The notes under the pieces are model-generated. The model was not told the DNA's origin, ran no database searches, and worked only from the letters and a program-made list of their open reading frames with translations. From Hydra vulgaris (Eukaryota; Cnidaria; Hydrozoa; Anthoathecata; Hydridae), in the NCBI RefSeq assembly GCF_038396675.1, contig NC_088924.1, positions 24,970,501-25,034,500 on the forward strand: a DNA stretch of 64,000 nucleotides, in the 5' to 3' direction. Positions 13,280-53,105 of the stretch are shown here, one piece after another (position 1 is the stretch's first letter; every line of letters begins with the position of its first letter). A program made the translations under genes and the position numbers.

Positions 13280-14332
13280 ATATACTAGATCTGTTGTTTC
13301 AACTTGTATTTTTAAAGTATTCTGATTTATTATAATATTTATAAAAGAATCATTTTGGTGTATATTTACACTTGTACTAGTATCATTTTTAATTAAAGAG
13401 TCATTATCTACATAATATTTTATTTGTTTTATTTTTTCTTCATTTATTTGTATTACATTTTCATCAAACAATTGTGATTTGCAATATTAATGATCAGCTA
13501 ATGCTAAAGCTGTTCTTAATGTATATTTGTAATGTAAATGTTGTCCAACAGAAGTATGTATCCCAAATGTTGAATTAGTTAAAACAGAATAAATATGTGT
13601 TTCAATTGATTTTTCCTTTTTCAACTGTTCTTTTAGTTTTTTTACAATCAAAGTTATATCTCTTTTGTAAATGTTTGAGTTTGGATCAGCAGGAGATATT
13701 TTTAATTTTCCGTACTTTTTTTTTTAATTTGGCTGATTTTGGTTTAATGTTTTAAGTGGAATCATAGGTATAGATCCTTTTGAAGACCGTTTGTGCCATT
13801 TTTGTAGTTGTTGTGTGCACGATAATTCTAAAATTTTCTCATTGGTTTCAAAATAATGCTTTAAATATAATAAAAGAGCTAGGATATGACATCCACTAGA
13901 GCCTATCGGACAACTACAATATGCTCGTTTAGGAGTAATACTTTCAAATAACACAACAGCAGGCCGTATATCAGTACCATACGATTTTTTAATCATTCCT
14001 TGGACATATATTGCATTAATATCATCCAGTGATTTCACTGAAACAATTTTCCTGCTCTGTAGCATTCTTACAGCTTTATCCTTTTGGCCATAATTCCGCT
14101 GCTTTTTATATGAACAATAATTTAAAAATGTTTCCTCGTTTACTAGGCGGTACAAGGTTTCATCTGAAGACCATTTTGATGTTACTTGAGGTATATCTAA
14201 CGGGTTAAGACTGCATTTAAACATGTAATTTTGTTTGGTTTTGTCTCTCAATCGTTTCACTAAATTTGGATACAAAGAAAACTTTTGAATTCTTTGGTGC
14301 ACTATATTCAACGAATTAATATTTTCTGACAT
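13280..14332 (-). pseudogene. SWIM zinc-finger protein, N-terminal half of the YqaJ gene
   Basis: The ATG at 14332 opens 202 codons: NFLNYCSYKKQ-like sequence, KSYGTDIRPAVVLFESITPKRAYCSCPIGSSGCHILALLLYL. The CxCPxG..GCxH arrangement is a SWIM zinc-binding motif (about 13930-13875). The frame breaks at a poly-T/A run near 13722, a common place for an indel or base-calling slip. It resumes as ISPADPNSNIYKRDI and GIHTSVGQHLHYKYTLRTALALA, stops at about 13487, then continues QINEEKIKQIKYYVDND to the target duplication at 13272-13279. SWIM followed by YqaJ is typical of ISL2EU second proteins. Confidence 0.78.
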
Positions 14333-14610
14333 TTTATAACTTTAAATGTAAACAAACATTTTCAGTAAAATAGATTTCACAATTATATATTATAAACAAA
14401 ACCATTTACTTTTAAAAATTTATTCTTTTACTTCTCAATCAACATAATCAACTCAATCAACATAATACGACTTTAAACTTAAGCCCCCATTTTTATTAAA
14501 AAAGATTTGAAATTTATATAAACAAAACTAGACTTAACAAGGTTTTGTTGCTATTTATAACGCTACCATTTTTATTTTTTTCCCTACAAACCGCGCAACA
14601 TGAATTTGGC

Positions 14611-14760
14611 TAATAAGATCCTTCAGCACATTAAAAAACAATCACGGACAACAATGGCGCAAATCATCTTGTCTGCTCTAGACCTAATAGCTACTGAATC
14701 AGAAATAGCAGCTCAATTAAATTTAAAAGGTTAGACACCAATTTGCAGCTATAAAGACAA
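14611..14760 (+). other. Short open remnant beside the transposon end
   Basis: Immediately right of the TA flank, one frame reads NKILQHIKKQSRTTMAQIIL, then SALDLIATESEIAAQLNLKG and a stop (about 14613-14735). The composition is protein-like and unlike the surrounding sequence. I do not recognise it; it may be a scrap of the element into which the ISL2EU-like copy jumped. Confidence 0.35.
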
Positions 14761-14826
14761 AAAATAACTTTCATTAGATTTTCTACTTACTAGACTTGCA
14801 TAGTGTAACAAACTGTTTTCTATTTA

Positions 14827-14995
14827 AGCCAGTCGTGGGGTAGTGGTAGCGCACTTGCCTCAGAAACAAAGGATCCGTGGTTCAAACCTCACCTCTGAGC
14901 AAGCTTTGCGACATCGGTTAGGAAGGAGGCGCGAACTTCCAATTAAATGCTCATCCGCGGTGCTCTGTGATATTTTTTTTTTTTTTTTTTTTTTT
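14827..14995 (+). repeat. tRNA-derived SINE
   Basis: A tRNA-like head contains a pol III A box (TGGGGTAGTGG, 14836-14846) and B box (GGTTCAAACC, 14879-14888). It is followed by a non-tRNA body (GACATCGGTTAGGAAGGAGG, TGCTCATCCGCGGTGCTCTG) and a run of about 22 T. The acceptor and anticodon stems do not pair properly, so it is a retroposon rather than a tRNA gene. The T run abuts the 3' region of the minus-strand retrotransposon at 15000 and may instead be that element's poly(A). Confidence 0.7.
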
Positions 14996-14999
14996 CTTT

Positions 15000-16362
15000 C
15001 GCTGTTTATATAAAATAAAATAATAAAATTACAATGAAACTTTTACGTTACACAAAGAATATATATAAGACAGACAGGAGCTCAAAGAAGATACGGATGA
15101 CTGGTGTCACCACAATCTTTTCATAGAGCCCCTTTACAATAACATTTAAAGCCCACATGGCTTTAGTAAATTTACAATAAAACATTTTTTTTGAAAAATA
15201 CTACGTGAAGAATAAAACTCAATAACATAATTTACAATAACATTAAATAACATTTAAAGCCCACAAGCCTTTAGTAAATTTACAATAAAATATTTTTTCT
15301 GAAAAATACTAGGTGAAGAATAAAAACTCATATATACATCCTCATATATACACATACACATACACAAACACATATGCAAACATACTTACACACACATATA
15401 TAAACATACACGCATAAATATCAGAAGTTAAGGAGATGCAATTTCATTTGTCGTTTAAAAGAGGAAGTGCTTTTCAAATCTTTTATATTGTTATTTTTTA
15501 ACTGATTCCATAATGACGGACCTTGGTTAATAATTGAGAATTTTGACACTTGCGATTTTACTCTGCTCAATTGATAGTTATGGTTGCTATTTGATCGAAG
15601 ATTGTATTTTTGTGAAAACGCCAATGTAAAAATATCAGAAAATACTTTTGGCAGCAAGTTATTCTTATATTTATACATAAATATTAATATTTGAAGCGAA
15701 TTAAGTTTTGATATATTTAACACATTCATGTATTTCATTACAGGGGAAGGGTTTTCTAATCTTTTTAAATAGTTAACCGCTTTACATGCGTGGTTTTGTA
15801 GCCTCTGTAATCTTATTAATTTAGTTTTGTGTGTGTTAGCCCAAACAATATTAGCGTAAGAGAGATGACAATGAACAAGACTGAAGTAAAGCATTTTGCG
15901 TGATTTATAATCAAAAAAGGCCCTAGATTTATATAATACACTTATAGCAGAAGATATTTTTGCTTCAATAAGACTAATATGTTTTTTCCATGATAGGTTC
16001 TCATCAAATATTACTCCCAAAAACCTTGTATAATTTACTCGATTTATTTCATTTTTATTAATTGACAGTTTTGGCAATTTTAACGGAAGATTAGTTGATT
16101 GTCTTATTTTATGGAAGAGAGTAAAACTTGTTTTTTTACGATTTAATGATACCTTATTAGCTATAAACCATTGGTTAAAGCTTTCCAGTTCAGCGTTCAT
16201 TGTTTCAAACAATATTTTTACATCAGAATTGCTGTAGAATAAATTTGTATCGTCTGCATACATAATTGACGATATTTTATGAGAAGCTTTATTCATATCA
16301 TTAACATATATTAAAAATAATAAAGGTCCCAAGATCGATCCCTGTGGGATCGATCTTGGGAC
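15000..16362 (-). mobile_element. 5'-truncated CR1/L2-like retrotransposon
   Basis: The minus strand encodes the second half of a reverse transcriptase (16362 to 15421): IPQGSILGPLLFLIYVNDMN, MYADDTNLFYSN (active site), NYTRFLGVIFDENLSWKKHI, HCHLSYANIVWANTHKTKLI and a C-terminal SLWNQLK...FKRQMKLHLLNF, open throughout. It starts abruptly at the PQGS block, so fingers and endonuclease are missing. It is related to, but clearly distinct from, the 9688-11579 copy. The 3' region 15000-15420 holds a roughly 105-bp duplicated unit. Confidence 0.85.
15130..15335 (-). repeat. Duplicated 3'-UTR unit of the retrotransposon
   Basis: TTTACAATAACATTTAAAGC, CTTTAGTAAATTTACAATAA and TGAAAAATACTA(c/g)GTGAAGAA occur twice, at about 15130-15215 and 15237-15330, with a few substitutions. 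Confidence 0.8.
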
Positions 16363-16363
16363 C
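16326..16363. repeat. Snap-back hairpin at the 5' truncation point
   Basis: GGTCCCAAGATCGATCCC is followed after TGT by its exact complement (18-bp perfect stem, 3-nt loop). The left arm is coding sequence of the truncated reverse transcriptase (GSILGP), so the right arm is a local inverted copy made at the truncation end. Confidence 0.9.
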
Positions 16364-16430
16364 TTATGATATGACCGTATGGACTTCTTTGGGCACCTTA
16401 TGATATGACCGTAAGGACTTCTTTGGGCAC
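16363..16430. repeat. 34-bp tandem duplication
   Basis: TTATGATATGACCGTA(t/a)GGA followed by CTTCTTTGGGCACC occurs twice in direct order, 16363-16396 and 16397-16430, with one mismatch. Confidence 0.9.
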
Positions 16431-16464
16431 CTAAATTAAATTTAAAAAAACAAAACAACATCAA

Positions 16465-19400
16465 AATTGTAATTAAAAATAAATTTTTGTTTTCATGTAT
16501 AATTTCTGTTAAGAAAAGGGAATAAAGGGGGGGGGGGAGAGGAGCAGAGACGTAATTTAAGGACCTGGATTAAGATTTTGCGGAGAGGCCTGTTTTTTTT
16601 TGCTACTCTACTGGTCAGGTTATTGTTAAATTTCATAAAATCTTTTTTTTTATACATTATCTTAATTTATGAGAACCCGTCCTTTTGACGCACAAATGTA
16701 CCTGTAAATAAATCTGTTCATCAATGTCATATAAAACTTAATATTTTGCAAATCCATTTGATGACACGAGAAGAAATTAGATTTTTAAAATCAAAATTAT
16801 AAATATTACAACGATTATATTTATAAAACTGTTATTATATTTTTTTATCAATAACTGTTTTTACTTCTTTGATGGTTACTACCTTTAGTTATTACTTCAG
16901 TAATAACAAAACGCTGTTTGTAACAGTCAATGTATATATACTTTGTTATTACTTTGAAAACTAATATTGATTCATTGTTATAATATTATTATATTATAAT
17001 ATATTATAATTATCTTATTATTTTATGATGAAAATTTTTTTTGTTGTTGTCATTAATATTATTTGGTGTTATTTACTTTAGATAATTTTTTTGTAAATAA
17101 CAAAAAAATATTAGTAAATAAACACGTGACTATATGACACTTTCAGGTATTGAAAAATCTCTAAAAATAATTGAAAATAATTTTTACTGTTGAAAAAAAC
17201 TTATTCAGCTTATTATGTTATTCGCTTTTTATGTTCAGTTATTCGCTTTTTATGTTCAGGGGGGTCCAAGTGTCCAAGTCCGAGGGAGAGTGGGTAGGTG
17301 AATTTTTTATTTCGGCTAATTTGATCATTTTAGACAAGTCAGTCGGAAAATGTAGACCTTTTAGACCAGTCAGTCAGCAAATATCAAAAAACAAGATCCT
17401 TTTTTTTAAATAAAACTTTTAATGGCACCCCGTCCCCACGTGACAGCTACTCGCACCGGTCCTGGTTATGACCATGCAAAATTTCCGACCCCAAATTGAA
17501 GGGGTTGTAAATTTTGCATGGTTATAACTTTTGTATTTTACAATGTTTTTAAACAAGATTTAAAAATTGTCGATGAATTTAAATTTAGTATAAGATAGTA
17601 AAGTTAAGAAATAAAGTAAAAGTTTCAGACTATTGCTTATTTAGGATTGGGTATTGAAATTGATGCTCTTGAATTTTTTTAGAAATCTTATTTTGCTAGT
17701 GGGTTAAGAAGGTCTCTTTTATATCAGTTTTTTTTCACAACCAAGTATTGCTGAATAATACCTCCGAGGAACGTCTATTAAAAAAAAGACGAAAAAACCG
17801 TTCGAGAAACTAGTTCGGACTTCACGTGCTTAATTTTCAAAATTGAATTTTAAACTTTTGAGTATGTTGTAAACAAAATGGAAATTTAGTGTGATTTGTC
17901 CAATATTTTGATTATATGTACATGAAATATAATAATATGTAGTATGTAATGTATTATATATATAAATTAAACGGAAACATTAAAGTTAAGCTATAACTGC
18001 ACTAAATTACTAATTAAGTGACTAAAAATACCTAAAAATTATTTATAACTACAACACACACACGCGCACACACATAAATGAATAAAGTTAATGCTCTTGA
18101 ATTTTCAAAAATTTTAAAGTTGTAAGTAGTTTTAGTAGCTTTTTATCTTAATTTTTTTTTTACAACCCAGTACAGTTAAATAAAACTTCCAATGTTCATC
18201 AATTAAAAAAAAACTATGAAAAAACCATTCGAAAAACCTAATTTGGGATCTATCTCTCTCACTGTCACACACATTTGTTATATATATGATGTGGTTTTTA
18301 ATAATATTTTTTAAGTTTTTAGTGCAGCTACATCAAAGTTTTACAATGTTTCTGTTAAATATTTTGCTTAATTTGTGGGATACGAAAAAGTTTTTTGTCT
18401 TGTAATTTTATCTATATTATTTTGTGGGTTTTCTTGAGATTTTTTTGTTAAATGGAGGAATGAACTAAATAATTTTCAGTTTACATTTTTTTCGGACTCA
18501 ATCGAGCTTCTTTATATTCTTTTTAGATTAAATAAGTTTTACTTAATTTAAGGATTTTTTCTAATACCCAAAATATTCCAATAGAATTTTTTATATGCAC
18601 AATTTGTGTTAAGTATTTAGACATGTATATTGAAAATTGTTATTAGACTTCTATAAAAACTTTATAGGTGTTTGTGATTAAATTGAAACTACTTGCTTGA
18701 TGGTTAATTATTTATTCATAAATTTACTCACAGCAAGGCTGCATGAAGCTTCCGTTTAAATTTAAATTTAATAAAAAGTAAAGAAGAAAGTTTAAGAGCT
18801 AAAAAATGGTTGATAGAAGAGTTATCCTGTAAATTATATGACCCAGAAAAGCATAGAGAATTCCAGAACTTTGATGTTCAAGGAAAAAGAGATGGATGAA
18901 AGTTTTTTAACATGAAAGATTAATTACAGTAAAAGAATGGAATATGAAATAAAAGATTGCTTGATTAGTGACCATGTTAGTATTTAAAGAGTTTGATGAT
19001 AGGGGTAAGCCCAGCTGCTAGAGAAAGAAAATCATTAATAGTACTAGTCATGTGACATCAGTGTCTCATACAAAGATGATTAAGAAATTTATAGAGATAA
19101 ACCCATGAGTAGTGCCAAGATCAAGTCCTTTGAAAGTAGTGCTAAGACTAGTCCTTTGAAAACTACTAATAAAATCTACATATTACTATAAAAAGTTATA
19201 AAATTTGTAATGCAAAAAAATAAGGTTTTCAAAAAACTTTAATTTTTTAATGTAATATTATTTGAAAACTCATTGGTTAAACAAAAATGAATAAACAAGT
19301 GAATATTTGCACTAAAATTTTATTTATACAATTTTATTTTTGCGCTTTTCTTTTGTCATCAATTAAAGAATCAAAAGTCATCAATTAAAGAATCAAAATG
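16465..19400. other. AT-rich intergenic stretch with diverged repeats
   Basis: No coding sequence found. It holds a run of nine G (about 16527), AT-rich palindromic sequence near 16980-17010, the repeat family at 17424-17640, and a pair of diverged direct repeats (17650-17850 and 18075-18270). The pair shares the landmarks ATGCTCTTGAATTTT, ACAACC(c/a)AGTA and AAAAAACC(a/g)TTCGA(g/a)AAAC. About 18720-19190 is less AT-rich and looks like decayed coding sequence, but no family could be recognised. Confidence 0.6.
17424..17640. repeat. Dispersed palindrome-bearing repeat
   Basis: GTTATGACCATGCAAAATTT and AAATTTTGCATGGTTATAAC face each other across an ACCCCAAATTGAAGGGGTTG core. The layout and downstream text (GAT(g)AATTTAAATTTAG) recur at 24655-24800, in the loop of the large foldback inside the bystin intron. 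Confidence 0.7.
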
Positions 19401-19439
19401 TCAAGTGTTTTTAATATATTGACATTACTGGATAATATA

Positions 19440-20400
19440 GCATTACTGGATAATTAAAGTATCATTGTTAATCTTAAATAGCTCTTGCCTAATTTTAGTT
19501 TTGAAAAGCTTTAAGAATAAAATCAAGGATGCAAAAATTCTTAAAATTGTCTCTAGGTTAGGAAATGCTATGTTCCTTTTATTTTTTATCAACTTATATA
19601 AGAATAAATGTGTTGTAGTTTCTGGATAATTACTTTTTATGAGGTTGTAGATTTGCAAAATTTCATGAAATACTGAATCATTGATAACTTCTTCAACACA
19701 GTTATTCAAATTCTTATTGGTAATATAGTAATCAAAAATCCAAAAGCGTGAGCTTCTTTATATGCAGCAGCTCTTTGTTTTAAATTTGAATATATAGTGT
19801 CTAAAATTTTAAAAAGTTTGTGTTTTTTAAATTTTTCTTTAGCGCTAAATGCATTTTTAGTTGATTTATCTTTCCTGGTATAGTCTTTGGTATATAAAGT
19901 TTTTTCAATTTTGTCCTAAATATTGGTTCATAAATAATTGATACAAAATTTTGGTTATCAATATATTGTGCCTCTGCTTTTGTCAGAATGCATCCATCAT
20001 ATTTTCATAATTATTCTTTATTACCTAGATAGAGTTGGCTCAAGCACTCTGTCTAATCTTTGAATAAAGTTTTATCAATTTTTTAGATATTTTTGTAGAA
20101 CACACTATGTTTTTGTAGGTGAAGAAAAAACGTAAATTTCTGCACTATTCTTAAATAGTTTATAGATTCTATAGAAGCATCAGCTCTTCACTGTCTAACC
20201 AAACTTAACAAATATCCTGCTCGTGGTTGAAGAGTTTGCGTGGCAGTTTTTTTTTCTTATGATTGAGAACTGCAGTCTAAAAAGTTTAGTCCAGCTTTAT
20301 TTACTTGAAAATTGACTGTTGTGTAAGCTAAATTTGTGCCAGTGTGATCCTCAATATTAATAAAATATAAAAAGCTTTCTAGGCTACATTGTGTCAATTA
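19440..20400 (-). pseudogene. hAT / ZMYM1-like transposase remnant
   Basis: Minus-strand pieces align with the C-terminal half of zinc-finger MYM-type-1/hAT proteins: NFLDCSSQS followed by LQPRAGYLLSLVRQ (about 20290-20190), LYIPKTIPGKI, and an open 88-codon tail (19709-19443) with NCVEEVINDS, HEILQIYNLIKSNYPETTTHLFLYKL and IAFPNLETILRIFASL. The last is the hAT dimerisation region, normally FPNL..ALRI.LTLP. Stops and frameshifts occur throughout. This superfamily is common as decayed copies in invertebrate genomes. Boundaries are approximate and no terminal repeats were found. Confidence 0.65.
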
Positions 20401-22548
20401 ATCTTAAAACTATAGAGAGATGAGCTGTGGTGATGGTTAAATCAACAGAGAATTAAGCATAACAGCTAGAGTATATTTCTTATTATTTGATTTTCAAAGT
20501 AAAACATGTATTTTGAGGTGTAAATTAGTTTGAGCTAAATTACTTTGCGATATATTATAGTTTCTACCATCCAAATTAAAGCATTTCATGTTGATTTTCA
20601 AGTCTCAATTTTATAGATTTCGTAATAAAAAATCAAATAAATTAAATTTGAAATAATTTTTTATAAATTGAAAACATTGTTGATATAATACAAACAAAAA
20701 AAAATCTTTTATAAATCTTATAATATAAATTGTAAAAGTCACATTTGCAAAAATCAGGTTTAATCATTATAGGGCCTCTAAAATTGCGGGGCATTAGGCT
20801 GCAGCCTAGTTGGTCTCTAGGTAAATCCGGCATAGAGCTTGATGCAGTTAAAATGTGTGGAAAAGGGATTTTTTTTTTTTTTTGAAGATACCATCTCTAG
20901 CTTTTACTTAACTAAAAGCCCAAATCAGGGGTTGTATTTTAAGTTAGAATTAATTTCTCTTGGCCTTTGCCTAAAAAGGAAGTCCTAAAAGGTAGCATGA
21001 AACATGGCAGATTGTACTGGGTTACACATTAGTTGCATGATCCTTATCCCTAATCTAAAATATTTTATTACGAGCTTACTTTTCTTAACTATATGCTAAA
21101 ATGAAATTTGCTAAAATTGGTTTTTAATACAAAGATTTAATTTTTGAAAATTTTGAAAGCTGCTCATTGTTGTACACAGTGTACAACATGGAATCTTTGT
21201 AATAAAAGAGATATACAAAAATTAGAAAAAACAGTCACTATTTTTTCTAATTTATGTATATCTTTTTATTACAAGAACTTTGTATCAGTGTTGCATATTC
21301 GATACAAGGTTTACAAAAGTACAATACAAAGTATTTACAGAATTCAAAGTGTTTGATAGGATTACCTACATATTTTTTATAGTTTAGTCTAGTTTTATAT
21401 CTTTCATATAATATAAAAAATTCTTTTCATCTTATCAAAATACAAGATTATATATTTTTTGATATTGAAATGTGAATCTGATTTTGTTTATAAATTTGAT
21501 AAGAATTTTGAATCTAATTTGTAATTTACTTCAGCAATAGTTTTACTATCTGCATAAAGTTTGTATTTTAATAATTTTAAAAGGTTATATAATGCAAACA
21601 ACAATAGCCCAAGAAAGAAAAAACACTACTTAGCACCCAAAAATCATCTGACTTTGTATTGTTGATTATAACATGTTGTTTTCTATTTGATGAGAATGCT
21701 TTTCACATTTAACATTTTTTTATACCATAAACACTTAATTTTAAAATTAATTTTTTATAAGTTACTGAGTTGAATTTTTTGGTTTATTTACCAGAGTTTG
21801 TTCATATTTTTTTGTAATAGCATTATTTGTTTGCTATGTTTCTATTCATTTTTTTGTATTTCTGATTCATTTGATTTGCTATATTTTGAGCCAATATGAA
21901 CCAAATCATTTATTCACTTATTGTTTGTTTATTTTTTTAATTATTTTTGCAGGATAAGTCAGGTGGGTAATCAATATAACCAATTCAAAACCTTTTCTTG
22001 ACAATACCCAACACACATCTGTTCAATAGTATTAAATTGAAATATATTAATTCTGATTTCATATGATTTTAAAAAACTATAACATATATGGAAATACCGA
22101 CCCCTTTTTTTATAGTTCATGAGCTTTAAAATTTTTTTTGTTTTAGAGATGTTGTCACTTATCAATATCAATTGTTTATCATTTTTGTTAATCATTAAGA
22201 TATTTAGATTTGTTTATTTAAACATTTAGAATTGTACATTTAAACTTTTTTAGGGGTATCTGCTGACAGGATTGAGTTGATGTATTTTTCAAAAGAGTTT
22301 TTTTTTTTAATTTTAATTTATTTTTAATTCAACAATAGTATTTTATATAAGTTAAATTATATTCATTATTATTTTTTTAAATAAGAATAATCATTACTTT
22401 TGCCTGAATACAAAAGTCTTGAGTTCTAAGATTTACTATAAAAATCCTTTTTCTTTCTCTATAAAACTCAGAAGTTCTTTAATATGTTCAGATTTTAAAT
22501 ACAAATAGAAAAAATACAAATAGAAGAAACCATTAATTTTTGGAGTTT
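20401..22548. other. Intergenic region upstream of bystin
   Basis: AT-rich, without recognisable genes. A patch on the minus strand at 20833-20740 (GLPRDQLGCSLMPRNFRGP-like) is protein-like but not identified. A poly-T run lies at about 20866-20882 and the hairpin repeat at 21169-21280. The bystin promoter presumably lies in the last few hundred bases, but no TATA or initiator element can be picked out of this base composition. Confidence 0.5.
21195..21280. repeat. Long imperfect hairpin
   Basis: TGTAATAAAAGAGATATACA plus AAAATTAGAAAAAA faces its complement TTTTTTCTAATTTATGTATA plus TCTTTTTATTACA, about 35 bp of stem with few mismatches around a short loop (CAGTCACTA). A separate 9-bp perfect palindrome (GTTGTACACaGTGTACAAC) precedes it at 21169-21187. 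Confidence 0.8.
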
Positions 22549-22564
22549 TTTTTTTATTATTCAG
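22549..22564 (+). promoter_or_regulatory. Candidate spliced-leader acceptor before bystin
   Basis: A T-rich tract ending TTATTATTCAG (AG at 22563-22564) lies 50 nt before the bystin start codon. Spliced-leader trans-splicing is established in Hydra, so this may be the trans-splice acceptor. It could equally be the 3' end of a 5'-UTR intron. Confidence 0.5.
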
Positions 22565-22614
22565 ATTTTACCTCAAATCCAAATTTTGTTTAAATCTTTA
22601 AGTAAAAAAAAGTC

Positions 22615-50966
<28,352 letters not shown>

Positions 50967-52523
50967 AGAAACTTTTGTATATTTTGTGCCCTGAATTTGA
51001 ACCATTGTTACTTATTAATTATATTGTTGTTGTTGTGTTTGTTTTTTGCAGGACTCTTTTAATCAGAATAAGTATCCTAAACCGTTTTAAGTAAGGCTAA
51101 GTTTATTAATTGTTGTTTATATTTATTGCCTATTAAATATATTATAAATGCATATTAAAGTTACTAACCACCAGAGGCTTGATATTGACTGGAGAATTAA
51201 TGACACACCTTTAATGTGTCGTTAAGTTTTTCTTTAATGATGCATTTATCTTTAATGACACAATTCTTGATGCTACAAGTAAAATTGATTTTTTGATCTT
51301 GACCTAGCCTTATTGCCTACTTTTAATACTTTCTATGCTTCACCTAATCTAATCTTCTCCTGGTCTAATCTCTTAAACTCTTAAACAATAAAATTTTAAC
51401 AAATTTTATCTTGCAACCATTGTGTATCCAAAACACAGAAATGTAGAAAAACTCTTGAAAAAAAATCAAAGATAATTTAAAAATAAAGTTATTTAAAAAC
51501 ATTTCTTTGTAGGAAATGATTTATCCACTTTCTGAACAAATATTTCAAATTACAAATAAATAAAAGTTTGAGATTTTAAGTTTTACAAATTGTTACCTAA
51601 AAATAGTTCTCATATTTTTAAATGAAAATATTTTTTGAAAATATTTCTATGAATTTTTTTTCAGTATCAATTTTTAATGCAGTTAAATACTGTTAAAATC
51701 TTGCAAATAGAAAATGTGATCCAGATAACCTTTGCCAATTCAATAATTTAACAGAAACTGGGCTGGGTTTAAAAAATATTTAGTTTACAAACTATTTTGT
51801 AACACTAATTTAAATTTTAAGCATTAATTTATTTTTGTAGGAAAAAAAATTGTTTAAAATAAAAAAAGCCCTTTTTTTAAAGCGGTTTTTAATAAAATTA
51901 AGAACTTGTTCAAATATTTGTTGTATTATATTATGTTTTTTTGATTAAGAAATTTATTTTTAAGTTTTTAATTTCTTTCAATTTTTATAATTTTAAGATA
52001 TCAAAAAAACCTTTATAAAGATAAATAAAATTGAATAATTGTCAATAACGTTCAACAAAATATTTGAAATATTTAGATTTGCTTAAGTATTATGATATTG
52101 TATCAGCACTTGCTATGTCGAACAACAAAGGTATTGGGATGATACTTGATTATTGATGAATAATGTCTCAGAATATATTTTTCATAGTTTCATATTTTTT
52201 GACAAACCCATTGTATTTTTCACTGACTTTACTTTTATACTTATTTATATGTAGTTTAATGTGTACTTTATATATAGTATGTGAAGCTTGATATTCAACT
52301 GATTTTAATAGCCAATTATCTTCTCTCGCTTGCATGAAACAAAGAGATTTTCTTCCTACTATACATTTCCTTTGTTTACTGGTACACAACAGTTGTTAGA
52401 GGCAGTATGGAATTTAAAATATTTCAATATTCATTTTTATAACATTCATTGTTATAGATGATTGTTTATTTATATTCTTTGCATACATTTTAAGTGTTGA
52501 TTTTGTTGTAATTTTTTTTTCAG
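50967..52523. other. Bystin-COX18 intergenic region
   Basis: Must contain the bystin 3' end and the start of COX18. A short palindrome TAATGACACAccttTAATGTGTCGTTA occurs at about 51200. A possible first COX18 exon (MILYQHLLCRTTK, 52092-52130, followed by GTATTG) has the right phase but no similarity support. Otherwise nothing is recognisable. Confidence 0.5.
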
Positions 52524-52754
52524 AGTCACTTTTACAGTAATTTGCCATGGTGGACAACAATAGCCATTTCTACAGTTTTACTTCGTTGCATTACTACTGT
52601 TCCCATGGGGATTAAACAAAACAGAATAGCAGCTAAGATGGAGCTGTTACAACCTCAGTTAAAGAATTTAGGTGACTCTGTAAGAAGTAGTTTGTTTTCA
52701 AAAAACTTGAATGAGGCAGATAAAAAAAGAATGCAACATGATTTCAGAAAAGAG
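52524..52754 (+). CDS. COX18: COX18 mitochondrial insertase, internal exon
   Basis: COX18 is the YidC/Oxa1-family inner-membrane protein that helps export the C-terminal domain of COX2 for cytochrome c oxidase assembly. This exon begins after TTTTTTTTTCAG and encodes SHFYSNLPWWTTIAISTVLL RCITTVPMGIKQNRIAAKME LLQPQLKNL...MQHDFRKE. LPWW starts the first conserved membrane segment of the family, and a Lys/Arg-rich loop follows. 77 codons, phase 0 at both ends, donor GAG|GTATTG. COX18 was preferred over OXA1L because of the LPWW-x-x-I-x-x-STVxLR pattern and the next exon. The N-terminal targeting exon is not securely found. Confidence 0.85.
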
Positions 52755-53008
52755 GTATTGCATATTAAGTTGCATAGAGGTATCACAAACTTTAAATTAT
52801 TTTAATTTTGTTTATTTTTAAAACTTTTTTTTTTTTAATTAAAAATTTCAAAATCTTTTATATTAATCAGTATAAGTATAATAAAGATTAATTTTAGATT
52901 CACTAAGCTAATTAAGCTTACTGAAATTGAAGAGTTCAATACAGAAGATGTCTTCAGGGAAGTGCAAACCTTCAATTTCATATACAATAGACCAGCAACC
53001 CCAGTAGG

Positions 53009-53105
53009 GGTTACCTAACAATTTGCTAAGTGTTGCCATTTTCTGAAAATTTCTGAAAGGGGTTACCTGACAATTTGCCAAGTGTTGCCACTTTCTGAAA
53101 ATAAT
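53009..53105. repeat. Short direct duplication
   Basis: GGGGTTACCT(a/g)ACAATTTGC followed by (t/c)AAGTGTTGCCA and TTTCTGAAAAT occurs twice in tandem. Confidence 0.85.

Noticed and set aside
14827..14900. A functional tRNA gene
   Set aside because: A and B boxes are present but the acceptor and anticodon stems do not pair and a SINE body with a T run follows.
17171..17413. 80-codon + strand frame
   Set aside because: AT-rich, contains a repeated SLFMFSYSLFMF duplication and matches nothing recognisable.
52092..52130. First coding exon of COX18 (MILYQHLLCRTTK)
   Set aside because: Phase and donor fit, but 13 residues are too few to support it and stops lie just upstream; mentioned only as a possibility.
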